From Stercorarius parasiticus (taxonomy: Eukaryota > Chordata > Aves > Charadriiformes > Stercorariidae), in NCBI GenBank assembly GCA_013396915.1, contig VWZL01002022.1, forward strand, positions 310,001-374,000: a stretch of DNA of 64,000 nt, given 5' to 3'. A program made the position numbers and the translations under genes. The notes beneath the pieces were generated by a model that did not search any database, was not told where the DNA came from, and was given only the letters and a program-made list of their open reading frames with translations. Shown here piece by piece: positions 36,130 through 49,300 of this stretch (positions within the stretch are counted from its first letter, which is position 1; every line of letters begins with the position of its first letter).

Positions 36130-39100
36130 CCTTGTGTTTTACATGCTTCCTTTATAACGTTTAATTAGTCGAGTTTTGTGTGACAAGGATTCTCGTTTAC
36201 TTTTTCTATAATGATTCCTGCTGCCTGACTTAACCTGTCTAGAAGGTATTTACTTCAGTATAAGGTAATTCCCCGAAGAAGCACCTATTCTACTGCAGAC
36301 GCTTATTTTATAATAAAAAGATGTCCATATCTCCATACCTATCCCTCTTTATTGACTATAAGGAAGCTAAAAAGATTAGCAGATTCAGGACAAACTTTTC
36401 GATGTATAAATTATATGTGTTGTGACACAGTGCAGAGTGTGATTTGCTACTCAATATGCAGTATATAAATCTATATATTGGCCCTCCATCTTTCTTTCTT
36501 CCAGTGGCTGGAAATGCAAGTTCCTGAAATACATATGTTTTTCACTATATCCATGTTAATAGACAAAAGGTTTTAGCTGAACATCAAATACCAGAAAGGA
36601 AAATCATAAAGGAGATTGAGATCAAAAATGTCAAATGAAATAAATGTATTTGCCAAATAATTTCCACTAAAACTTTTTGGTAGAAGTTGTTTCTCAAAAG
36701 CATCTGATACTTAAATCTTGAATTACTTAGGATAAAAATCTTTGACAAGAACTATTTTTCTATATTCTCCACAAATAATGAAGAATCAAATTTCTGAAAG
36801 TATAGTAAAAACTGCTATTCGGAAGAGGTCTGTTCAGTATTTGTTAGGTTTGAACCCAAAGCTGAGCCTTGAGAATGCACTTCGTTAACATCTAAAAAAG
36901 GGTGGAAAATTCATCCTTGCTTAGCATAGCATTAAAAAGAGTACCTAAAGCTAAGTAATTGTTTCTGTTCACTGAAATAAACAAAAATGACTTTCCAAGA
37001 ATTCAGTAAATCCTAAAGCACTATAAAAACTGCTTGTCATTTTTCAATGAATTTAATCCCAGGAAAAGAAAAACGAAACTCTGTGATATTTTAATGGAAT
37101 ATAGTACATAGATCAAGGTGCAATGAAAAACAGATGATATCACACAGCATGCTAATGTGCCACTGCAATAGGATGCGGTGCAGTATAGCCCCATTCCAGT
37201 ACAAAAAGCATTTGAGGCTTTCAAGTTGACCTTTACACAGACACACGGCCCATTGGCTAGATCACACATGATATCCAACGGAACTTGCTTAGAGGTAGTT
37301 TGGGTAGTTTGAAACAGCACCAATGTGAGAAGCAAAGAGTAGCTCTAAAAGGCATGCTGCGCAGCAAGTGTTCCTCTGGTCAGGTTTTAGAAGGAATTTC
37401 CACTCATGGATGTTGTTTGGGAATAGTTCATTAAGCTGATGAAAGAGTTGAACTGCATTAGGGGTTTGTACTTAGATAATTTAAGGCATTCTGATGATCA
37501 GAGAAGATAAAACTTGATATGTACTTGAGTATGATCTACATTCAATGGGATGTCTGTGTAGCACAATCATCAGGAAGCCTCAGAATCCTACAGTAGAATC
37601 CTCTACCAGTCAGCTCTGCCTCTGTACTTGTATGTCATAAATTGCTGCAGAAGGTTCTGTTTTCTTTTGGAGTCTAACCTCTTTGCACATTTATGAGATG
37701 AATCTTTGATAGATGGGTGTAATCCATTCATTAGATTACGGATCCTAGTTCTCCCAGGGGTAGTTACAAATCCATGTGATGATCTTAATATCCTTTATTT
37801 TGCATCTGAATCCATGATTTATTTGAAAGATGTGTCAATCTGTATGCAGGCAGACAGCTTCCTATTGGACTATTATGCCATCTAGGGAGATTCATGTGTA
37901 TTGTTTATTTCACCATCATACAGATTAATTTACATTCTAAAAAAGTGTGTTCCTCATTCGCTCATTGGAGATAATAAGGTATGAGTAATAATGCTTAAAA
38001 ATACAGAGTTCTTCTTTGTACAAATTTTATCACTGGAGAAAGAATCTGGTCCCCCAAAAACTGCAGAGGCACATCTTTGCCTGGAAATACCATTCTCAGC
38101 CAGCTCCTTCATTTTTGGACTCATTTCTTCAAGGTGAAAAGCACTCTAATCAACCAAGTACCAAAGGCATGCTCAACTGTAAGTATATGAATAATAACAC
38201 TGATTTAGGAGAAAGAGAGGAGATGAGGTCAACCCATTTAGTGACCTAAAAAACTCAATGTACCTGCGAGATCTGAGAGAAGCATCAGGACTTACAGATG
38301 TTTGAAGGGAGAAAATCAAGCTGTGTCGGAGGGAGAAAATCCTGAGACATTCCTTCCTATTGTAGCATCTTTATTTTTCTTCCACAGACCTGAACCACTG
38401 CTTATTGAAAATAAATGGACAAGAAACAAAAAATAATGCCCTCATTCTTTCCTAAGATTGTATTTCATGTTAAATGAAAAGTTAAAACCCTCAAAAAACA
38501 CAGTTAAGAAAATGTCTGCAATGGTGCATGCTTTAATTCTTCACAAAAATGCTGAAGTCTGATAAATTCTCATGTGCTTGAGATGCTGTCAGTAAAGCTG
38601 CATTTAGCATTTGTGTTAGTCCGGAGGCAGAAGAAGAAATTAAAACATGTCACCTAGGACAGTTAAATTTGTATGAACCAACTATTAAAGCAAAGAATGC
38701 ATTCACGGGGATTTATTTTTATGTGCTTTTCAGAAGGATGCCAGTGCACAGTCTTTTTTTATTAAATTGCCAAAAGCATTACCAGGGTATTTTGCAGCAG
38801 TTAAATTTAGAAATCAGATGTTAAGACTTAGTTGGTTAATTTGTTGTGCTAGGAAAAAGACTCAGGAATTTTTATATTAGAAAACTATTTTGGCTTCAGA
38901 AATTGGATTGCATCAGAAGCTTTTGAATAAGTATCCTGTTTACATGACATTTATAGAAACCATAAATGTGTAATCAAAAAGGTAATAAAGCCACTTTGTG
39001 AGAAAAGTGACATCTAAATAAGTATTAAAAATGCCTTTCTAGTAAATACTTTTAGAACTTTTTAGTTGTACTATTAGTGTTTTGTCTGATAACTTAGTCA

Positions 39101-42100
39101 ATGGGAAACAGTGTCTGACAATATCAGTGAAAGAGACAATCTTCCATATTTACTTCTGAAAGAATTCCAAAACCTTATTTAGCATTAGCTAAACATTAAG
39201 GTATCTATAGCCCATTTTATTTTTTAAAGATCTTTCTGATTACAGAAACTGATCACAAAATACAAATTGCCTACAAGCTGAGATCTAGCTTTCAGTACTG
39301 AGCCTGCAAAGCATTTTATTTAAATGCTTATTGTTCTAATTCCAGAGAGCTCCTCTCCCCAAACTGATTTCAGAAAACCAAAAAATATATGGTAACGTTT
39401 TGCTTGTTTAAGCATAACACAGCAGAGTAATTGATTTTGAAAACTGTTCTAGGATTCTCAAGGTCATTCACAAAAGGAGCTGTATTTATGCTTTCATTTG
39501 TACAAAGAGGTATTTGAAGAAGACATTTATTACCATTGGAGAAATAAGCATTTTTCAAGGAGTTATTGGAGGTGGTTTTTGTTTTGGATTTATTACATCA
39601 AAATATTGGTAAATATAATAAAAATAGTTTGTATTACCTACTTGGTGTCCAAGGTACTTTCCATCTGGTCTATTTTCCACCTAGTCTCATCTCCCCACCA
39701 GCAGATCAATGTACAGACAACCCTTCCGACAGCTGAGTGGGAGCAGGAGGGCTGTCATCTCCAACTTCACTTCAAGAGGCATTCAAAACTCCAGTGCCAC
39801 ATTGGAATTTATTTGAAGCAACTGTCAGATGGATATGAATCTTTCTTAGAGATGGAAGAAGTAGCTAGACTTAATTCTCTGGTTTAGATGTAAGCTTTCT
39901 AACTTTGATTTTCTCCTGGCTTCCCCTCCAGCTCAGAAAGACTTCTGAGATGATGCTGTTAACCTTGAAAGTATCATTTGACTTAAGGCTAAGCAAGGCT
40001 TATAAAATGTGATAGTTTAGTACAGATTGAACCGCCTGTGCAACTGGCCTAACTCAGTCAAAGCCTAATAAGTTAGAGTATCTTCTCTGATATGGGCTTC
40101 AACCATTTAGGCTTTTAAGGATGTATAAAAACACATGGGTTATTCATGGCAATTCTCTGCAGTTCTTTCCTTTCCGATTTTGCCTAAATCACATACTTAT
40201 CTGCATACCTACACAGGCAAAATTTCATTGACATTTCTCATGCTCTGCATGTATAGGGAACAGGCATCTTCACTGATAATTAAAACATCGAGTCCCTTGG
40301 GCAGACTCCTGAGCACCACAGTGTGAACTTTTGCTGTGAGAGATACAGTCAACAGCATCTTTTAACAGAAGTACTTCTTGACTATGTGAATTCATCTTTT
40401 ATTTATTAAATAAGAATAATCAATACTGGTGTTCAATAACAGCATTTATTCATGGGATAAAGAATCGTAGAAGTGAAGAAAACAAAGAATATTTGTTTTT
40501 ACCTTATTTTTTATTTTATAACAATTGGCTTTTCCTTTGTCACCAGTGATTACGGTCTTTAAAGGAGACCAATGTGATTCATCAGTAGCATGGTGAAGGT
40601 GTAAGCAGATGTGTAATTTTATTAATGTGGGAAAGGTGATCAAATGAAAAATATTCTGCACTTGATTTATCTTTAACACATGATGAAATACTGAATACAG
40701 TTTTCATCACTTTCCAGGAACATCACTAAAGAAGCTGTCAATGTTTTTATTACTGTGGATCAAATTAGGCATCTCTTGACAGCAATTGGAAAACAATAAC
40801 ATTTAATTTACATTTAGCTTGAAACTTACCTGTGAAATATGAGGCATTTTGAACTACATTCTGTTCTTTTTTATGTCTTCTCAATTTAATTGGGTAGAAA
40901 TGAAAGAAAAAAATAGAAGAATGACATTCCAAACTCATTGTGCACATGTGTGCACAACAAGGTCATGGCAATGTGTGCAAAATCTGATTTGTGAAAAGAC
41001 AAAAGATGAGAAGATAAATGATGGACAGGTTTTAGGTTTACTTGTCTCTCACCTGTGCTGTGGTCCTTCAAAAAGTTGTTGGTGGTTTGTAGGAAAGAAG
41101 ATTATTGTTTGTCTTCTGCTGGCTGGTGAATTCTTGAGCAAGGAGGGTGCTGGGAGGGCAGTTCAGACTGGTGTTACCTGTAAACAGGAGTTTCCTGGAA
41201 AATGAAAGGGTGGGGCAGAAAGAAAACAGTCAGGGAAACAAAGCAGTAAAGGTATAACAGACTAAAAGACATCTGAAAGGCCAAGCTTGAGAGATGACAA
41301 AAAGAGTGAGACTTTCCCTAGGGACACAGGATAAATGTTGTGGCATTTATTGCAGCCTGGAATTACTGGAATGAGAAAAAGCCTGACAGACAAGACACTG
41401 TAGTCGGGGAGAAGTGGAAGACTGTTTCATTATGTCTCTTTTATTCATTCACAATTTCCTTTTTTCCAAATGATCTACTATCTAGCTAATCTACATATAA
41501 AACCTATTGGGGCCTTTGATATCCACTTTTTCAGAGAAAGACACAGCTGAAAGCTCTGGCAGTCCTGTGGCCTCAGGAATACATGAGGAATGTTCATGAC
41601 TTTCATGCTACAATCACTTAAATACGCAGAGCTGCATGCATCTCTGTACACAATACAGACATAATCAGGAAATGTTTAGCAATAAAATCTTGTGAACAAA
41701 GATATTTGTCTTTAAATACAAAATGTTGATGAGGTTTTTTTCCACTTTTTCCACAATCATTTCATATTTGGGTTATTTGGGGTTTTTTTCATTATATTTT
41801 TTGAAAAAAAGAATTTTGAAAAATTAAGAGTATGGTCATAGAGTAACTCATAATACTTATTTAGAAATGTGAGAATAAATGGTGAGATCCAAGTTCATGT
41901 TATGCCTCATTCAGACATGACTGAGAAGTTCTGTTGTGTATTGATCCACACATCTTTGAATCTCCTTTTATTACTGATTTTTTTTTTCCTAAAACTAGAC
42001 ACAGACTCAGTTCACCTGGGCAGTGAGCAACACAGTTTTGACTTCCTCCTCTACCTTTTAAAGAGAAGTAATTAGCATGAATTTAATAAAGCACTTGGTG

Positions 42101-42160
42101 ATCCTCATACTCAATTAATTCTTTGACCAAAAAACTAAGAAACTTCACAACTTGCATTTG
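36130..42160. other. No gene or interspersed repeat recognised
   Basis: AT-rich. The longest frames are 39498-39887 (129 codons, rich in W, Y and I at its start) and 40849-41205 (118 codons), both without a recognisable domain. Confidence 0.4.
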
Positions 42161-42168
42161 CTTCCTGG

Positions 42169-42194
42169 ATTTTTTTTTTTATTATTATTATTAC
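42169..42194. repeat. Poly-T followed by (ATT)n
   Basis: About twelve T then four ATT units. Confidence 0.8.
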
Positions 42195-42493
42195 AGTGGT
42201 AATACTTTGTGTTTTAAAAAATTAAGTCTAAGGAAAGAAACCTCCAGCAACCATGCTGTTGCCTTGCACTACCTGTGTGCTCTGTTCCTGTGTGTGCCTG
42301 GTTTTAAGCCCATTGGCAGATTTGGCAGAGAAGCCTCAAAAACATCATCTTCTTCATATTACTTGAGAACTGTTTCTTGGGTGGAGAAGTGGAACTTCAG
42401 CTTCTAGTGAGAGAAACCCTGTAGTGTTAGGAAACTAGCCTTGTTGGTTCCACCACTCATCGAATTGCTGGATGGCAGATAGAACGGTTAATT

Positions 42494-42510
42494 GGGGGGG
42501 AAGGGGGGGG
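42494..42510. repeat. Two long G runs, G-quadruplex candidate on the plus strand
   Basis: G7 at 42494-42500, AA, then G8 at 42503-42510. Each run is long enough to supply two G-triplets. Confidence 0.6.
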
Positions 42511-42970
42511 CTCTGTCCATGGTGCTGATCAAAAGCAGTTCTGGACACCTCTCTAGGAAGCCAGTTGCAAAAGTCAAAAATGAAACAATAACGCAATCAG
42601 CTATTCGGGCAAAATAAGTAGATCAAAGAATTTAATGGAAGGCACTAAACAGAAAGATAGTAAATGAACCAGAAATATTTACAGGTGACATATTTATTGG
42701 CATATTTTTCCATTTCCATCTGGGCTTGCAAACACTAGCAGAGCCATTCTAGAGGTTTCTTTCCTTTTCTATAATCTCAGTTATTCTGAATGCACCACAA
42801 AGGTTCAGATATTGATCAGGAAGAATACAGAAGAGGCAAGTCACCTTTTTGAATAAAATTTTGCACCATGAGGAACTGGAATCATCTCAGAAATTGCCCG
42901 GCCCAAAAAACAGACAAGCCCAAAACTTATTTGATAATGAAAGACAGAGAAAGGAAGAAGCTGCAATCTC

Positions 42971-43070
42971 TGGGGAAAAGAAAAAAAAAACAAACAACAA
43001 ACCCCCACAAAAATAAACAAACAAAACCCCCAAAACCCCAAAAAAGCACCACCAACAACAAAAACTTTAA
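42971..43070. repeat. A/C-rich low-complexity tract
   Basis: A10 followed by CAAA and CAACAA units and three C runs at 43002-43006, 43027-43031 and 43036-43039. There is almost no G or T. The minus-strand frame over it is a compositional artefact. Confidence 0.75.
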
Positions 43071-43327
43071 AGCATAATTCTTCAGACTCTTCTACATACT
43101 ACACCAATATCTTCTGATGAGATCTTTGGGCTGCTCAGGGAATCTCATAAGGGTTTTGAATTTCTTTAGACACAAAGAGCTTGTCATAGATTTCATTGAA
43201 AGGCTGTGGAGGCTTGAAAACAAACACTCATAGTGAATCCATAAAAGCTCAGCCATTCTGATATTCCTCAGACCTACGCGAAACTCAAAACTTAGAAACC
43301 TTACTGAAATATGAATGTTCATTTTTT

Positions 43328-43386
43328 ACTTACTTTTTTTTCTTCTTTCGTTCTTTTTGATTTGATTTTCCTTTTCTTCTTTCAGA
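43328..43386. repeat. Pyrimidine-rich tract ending in an acceptor-like AG
   Basis: T/C-rich run ending ttttcttctttcag, followed two bases later by GTAAGG. No exon-length open stretch between the two signals. Confidence 0.5.
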
Positions 43387-43399
43387 AGTAAGGATAAAA

Positions 43400-46300
43400 A
43401 GGACTTCTTTTATACCTTCGATATGAATAAACTATGCAAAGACCATTGCATAGTTGAAAGACCATTTTTTTGAGGGATATGTTTGTAGATTTTAAAATTT
43501 GTTCAAAAATAATGCAGTTATAAATATGCAACCTGATTTTTTAATAACTTCAAATAAATTAGAGCAAACTCCACAATTGAAAACAAAATCAAAGCCATTT
43601 ATTCAGTTCTGAAGATGCTTTCCCAAGCAATAAAGCAAGCAACCAAATAATTTTAAGGCATAGCACTCAGGTCTTGAAGAAGGATCGCTCGCTGAGCGAA
43701 AATGAATGATGGCTTTGTATCCAGTGGATTTTTTTGTGGTTTGTTTTTTTCCCTGTATTGTTTTGTAGGATAGTCCACTGGAAGGTCCACTGAGTAGTGC
43801 AGACTTCCATGTAGCCAAGTTCAGTGGTTTCAGGCTTTTTCATTTTTGGATTTCTAAATATTTTGATGATGCTTATCCATTAATATAAACAAGAGTTTAC
43901 TGATATTGGACTTATTTCTCTGAGTTAGTTACCTTTCTTGGTAGCCTCACGGGACTCCAGCACAACACCTATGGAGATGCTGAAGAAGTAATTTGAAAAA
44001 TTACATATTCCATTCCTCAGGAATGTCTGTCTTTACGCAGCAGTTATCTGTTGCTGTGTCATTTGCTTTGACTTATTGCTGCATTATTGATCGCCCTGTG
44101 ATGTGGGAAGGCTAGGGATTGAAACACACAGACACACACTTTAAAATTCCAGTTTGCTTCGCCAAATGATACAGTAAAAGATAATCCTTTACACAGGGAG
44201 ATGAGTTTGCAGTGGTAAAATGTGGGGAACAGCAAATCAAAAAGCAGAGCTATGTAAGATATAAGGGTGGACCCAGCATATAAATAATGGCATTAGTTAG
44301 GGGTGGCATCCTTACACAGGGGAGAAAAGGCAGAGTAATTTGTCTCTGTCTGGTTTTCCTTTGTTACCTTTCTTGTAGGGGCTGTAGCTGTCTTTTACAG
44401 TTCTTGTAAACTCCTTTGTGTTTTCACCACATACAGGAAGATTTATATATGCTGAATAAATTTTCTGTTTCATCTTTCTTATGCCCTGAAGCCAGTTCTA
44501 CTGGTTGCATTCCTTCAGTGACCAATAATGAGCCTTTTTTTCTGTTTATAACCCTGGTGCCATCTCATGCCTGTATTTTCAAGGCTTATGTTGTCAAAGC
44601 ATAATATGAAGTACATAATGGGGTCGGAGGGTGTGGGGTGTGGAAGTATCCAGGCCAGAGGTTTCCAACCACATTTTGTCTTCCTTTTTTGCTGCCTTTG
44701 AACTCCACTGATTCTTGCCTCCTTGACTACATCATGGCCTTGCTTTTCCAGGATGGATAAAAGCTGTACTCAAAAATCTCCATAATTTTACCATACTCTA
44801 GTGGTAACTAGATCAATCTTCTTGATGTGCAAGTCATGGATTCAAGTTTCTTCAGAATCTGAAGAGGCTAGGGAACACTCCTCTCCTATGGATAAGTTAG
44901 TGGCAGACACACAAAAGTTGGGCATTGCTTCTTTTTGCAGAACTTTTGAGAAAAAGTAACCCTGGTTATACTTTATGTTAGCCCAGTCCTCTGGGTTCTC
45001 CACATGGTCACTAGATCAAATTCTGGAAATTCTTAGAGAGAGAAATACCTGCACCAGTTTGTATTAATTCTCTAGTTCTGTAAAAGTGGGTCCCCTGAGC
45101 ATGCTTTCCTGAACTGCTGTCCAAGTAGATGCCAAGAGAGCTTTTGATATGTCACAAAAAATATAGCAGTCTGATTTGTTGTATTGCTTACACACATCTA
45201 AACTTTATCTATATTCTAACTCAGGCAGTATGTATACACTTTCAGCTTTGCTATGCTATACCAATGCATAAGACTGCAGGACAGTATTTTCTATTCAGCA
45301 AGCCAGTGAGAATACCTGTGCTAGGGGATATTCTGTAAATTATGAGACAAAAGGTAGCGTGTACTGTTTTTGCTGTCTTCCCAGAAATCTCTGCTTACTT
45401 AGGTTTGAACACCACTTGGTTCCAGACTACTCAGTGTTACCTTTAAGAAACTCCCTATGGTCAGGGCTGCTGCTCATCTACTACTACCACAAATACAACA
45501 AGTGAATACTTGCTGATAATAATAGTCTCAGAGTTCAAAAACCAGTGACAACAATCACTTTTGGGTAACATACATCACTGAAGATGCATAAAGTTGACAA
45601 CAAGCTACATTTCCAAATGATTAGTAGAAAGATCATTATAAATGCAATATCTTTCAAAATAAGTGAAAACACTCCTTCACTGATATTCTGAAAAATCTTC
45701 CCCTAAAATGTCACACTCAGGAAACTATAGAAAGTTTTTTAAAGGTTTGTAAGATTTGATGTGTAAATAACACTTCTTTATCTCATATACAAAATATTGA
45801 ATGCTAAAATCTTATGTTTGGTATGCTGACTTTTTTTTTTTTTTAATAATGATAGCTATAAAATGAAATACTGCACCAAACTTACAAGAAAAAATAATAA
45901 ATTTAAAATAGGGAATTTAATAATGAGGATGAACATCAGATTATCTATTGACAGTATGCATTAGGCTTGCTACTACCAGAAGATAATGATTCACCTGCAT
46001 ATTACAAAACAATTCAGGTTCTGAAACTAAAATTTAATCTTTTAAACATTGGTTAATATTATCAGCCACAAATCTTCTGGGACTTTTAATTGTCTGATTT
46101 AAATTAAATGCTTTTTGCCAGCTTTTGCTAACACCCAATTAATTTTTAAAACCAATTAAGATAAAAATCACCCATATTAATATCATACTTATTATTAAGC
46201 CTATAATTTTGCCAACCTCATTTACCACTTTTGACCTAGCATTAATGACTCCTGATTAGAGGTGAGCATAGACTCTAGGGTTTGTGTCTATGAACTGTTG

Positions 46301-49300
46301 ATGCATTTGGAAAAGCATGTTCTCTTGAATTGGATATTGGTTTTGCTAACTGCAGAGGTAAATGGGTAATTTACAATGAATAATTCATTTGACATGTGTA
46401 ACCCATTTTTAGGCTGACATATCTGCAAGTAGATCACAGTTTCCTAAAAATACCAATTGAATGTGTGCAAGATAATTCCTTTTACATTTTGAGTACTACA
46501 GGAGGAAATGGATAGAAGTAAATGTAAAGGTGTTTACTGGTAGTTCAATAGATTTTTCTTTTTCTTGATTGGAAGATTGAACCAGAATATTTGGTGTCAA
46601 TGTTTGAAGTCCTAGTGTTGCAAATGTTTTTGTGAATACTGAATGGTCATAATGCTCTCATTACCAGTTCCAGTGGAAACGGTGTAATTCTTACTTATTT
46701 TCTGGAAGCCTGCTTTTTGTAAGCTCTTGTTGCAAGACTTCAAATGCTCGTAACCAATGAGTAGAAGTGAAGCTGCAAGTATAGATAAAAGGGAACCATT
46801 TAAAAAGAGAACTAATGCCACATGGAAACAGTTCATATTCTTTCTCCAAGCATAACTGAGCTTTGGCTCCATATTTACACTAGCTCTACTGTCTTAGTGT
46901 ATTTCTAAGAGTTCTCTTGTAAGCAGTCTAACATCACTTTCGAATATGATTAGACTGTCATATTTGTGTATGATAGAACATGACATTAAACAACACGAAG
47001 TGAATAACCCAGATGATCACTTCTTGTCAACATAGTTCATGTAAATACAGCTGAAAAGCTCTGCATTTCAGAAAATGAAACCTTTTATTCTCAAAGGTCT
47101 GAAAATCAGAATGCAGACAATTTATCATATGTCTTTCCATAACCCATTCTGCTTTCTGGTTGCTGAGGACTAGGAGCTTTCTTTGCGCTCATTTATGTAT
47201 CTCCTTTTACTGCAGTCACTGGCTAGTCAGAGTTATTTACTTATGCCTGAAGGTACAATGCAACTGAGTGCTTAAGAGTGCTTAAGAGAAGAATTTCTAT
47301 AAAACAGCTATCAATTATTACGAATAATCAGCAGCAAGTCTGCATGCAAATGTTCTCATATGTACTAATAATAGAAATAAGTCCAAGAACTGAATTTATA
47401 ATTTATAAACCTGATCAGTTTTTCAAGAGTGAGTCTAGAAACAATTTAGAAAATCTTTATTAGTCTTACTGCAAACATCTTATATGATAAACAGATATAT
47501 TTTTAAAAAATGCTTGTTGTTGACCAAACTATTGACATTCAACACAGATTTTTATTTGTAAAAATACAAAAATAAGGTAGTGGCAAAGCATGAATAAATA
47601 TTAAACTTGAAGGATGTTGAAAAAGAAGATAAGAGATATAGAAAGCAACTACACCATTGCAAGAACCATTTGCCTGTTTATTTCAAATTGTTTTCTCCAC
47701 CTAGAATATTTCTTTTCTCCCTCTAAAATTGCCCTTGCTAAATAACAGGGTTTTCACCTTATTGCATCAGATGAAAAAAGTTAGCAACTTCCTAACTGGA
47801 TCTATCTTGACTATGATCCATCTCTTCATTAAACTTAAAAATCTACAGCCAGGGAGAATTAAGCCTTAAGAAGAACTATAGAGGGCTCATCATTCAAGTA
47901 AATGAATGTTCTGCATGAGTGTTAGAAGGAGAAAGAGTGAAAAGAGTGAGCCGTCTGTTTTGGAACTGACACAGGATTTAGAGGTCTATATCGCAGGTAT
48001 AGATCATAAGTCAGGCCTGGCACTTACATGTTTCTGTGAATATTACAAGGCCTTTCTGAAATTAAACTGAAGCAAAAGCTATACAATCCAAGCTGCCCGA
48101 AGATTAAATTAAACTAGTTAGGGAATGTGGTGAAATATCCTGATTTATTTTCAGGAAAATCCTATTGATCTATTACCCAAGAAAATATAATATAAATTAA
48201 TCATCATAGTAAGTCCATCTCCTCTATCATACCAGCTGGTTATATGGAGACAGAGAAAGAGAGAAAGTAATGGATAACATTATTCTAGTCTAGAGAATGG
48301 GGAAGGAAAGTTTAAATCTCAGGATTTTGGAAAGGGAAGCCAGGGTGATTAGTCAATGTTCATGCTAGTAAGATTGTATGGGCCTATCCTGAGAGAACTC
48401 CAGCCAAATTTTTGAAATGATAAGAAAAACAGTACCTCACTTTTCTTTCTAGAGATGCTCAGTCACCATTGCTTCTAGATGTTCTTTTCCAGATAGAAAT
48501 AAAATACTGATATACTTTGATGAGAGTAAGGAATGGGAGGATTTTAAACCCTGCTAGTCCAGAGTGCGTCTATGTTTCATATTTCAGAATGAAGAATTTG
48601 GGCACCAAAGCTCATTTATAGAAAGGGCTACAGTGAAAGATCATACCCTAAGTGAAAGCTTGGCCCAGGAGTTTGTTCTAAGAAGCTTGAAGACCTGACT
48701 CAGCTAATATCAATGGAAGTTACTGTTTCTTTCAAAGAATTCTGGATTTCACTTCAAATGACTAAATTTTAATGTTAATTGTCTCTACCAGGAAGCTAAT
48801 GAGTCCTTCTGTGAGTTTGTAGAAACTTATTTGCTTTCAGTAAAAGGTATATGCACGTTGGTCACCTTAGCAAAACAGTGTGAGCAAGCAGAGAATAGTA
48901 TACAAAAAAGAAATCTCCCTTTTTAGTGAGTGGAAAGACTGAGTAATTATCTTTTGAATAAATGGTCTGTACCACAGGCCAGACCACTTGAAATTTAACT
49001 TAAAAGGCATTACACAAAGGAGTAAGGGAACTGTAGTAACACTTCCAAGGCTTTGTCCTCAGGAACTAACCTGCTCAGTCAAGATAGGGGAGGTCATCTG
49101 CACTTCAGACCACTGACACTTCTAACAAATCAAAGTTTATACACAAAACATTATGCTGTATATTGAAAAATCTGCTGCCTGACAGTAAAAAAATCTACTG
49201 TGTGACAGAAAAATCTTTTTGCCTGATTGCCTTCAACTTCAGAGCAGAAAGTTCTCTGTGCCTCTTCACTTTCCCATCATACCTACTTCACTGTGTGTAA

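Noticed and set aside
39498..39887. The longest frame of the interior (129 codons).
   Set aside because: Its product is biased toward W, Y and I, as expected from AT-rich noncoding DNA, and shows no known motif.
40849..41205. A 118-codon frame with several cysteines.
   Set aside because: The cysteine spacing does not fit a zinc finger or secreted cysteine-rich family that I recognise.
43355..43395. A pyrimidine tract ending in CAG with GTAAGG two bases later, similar to a recursive splice site.
   Set aside because: The two signals are not directly joined (CAG-AA-GTAAGG), so the zero-length exon pattern is not met.
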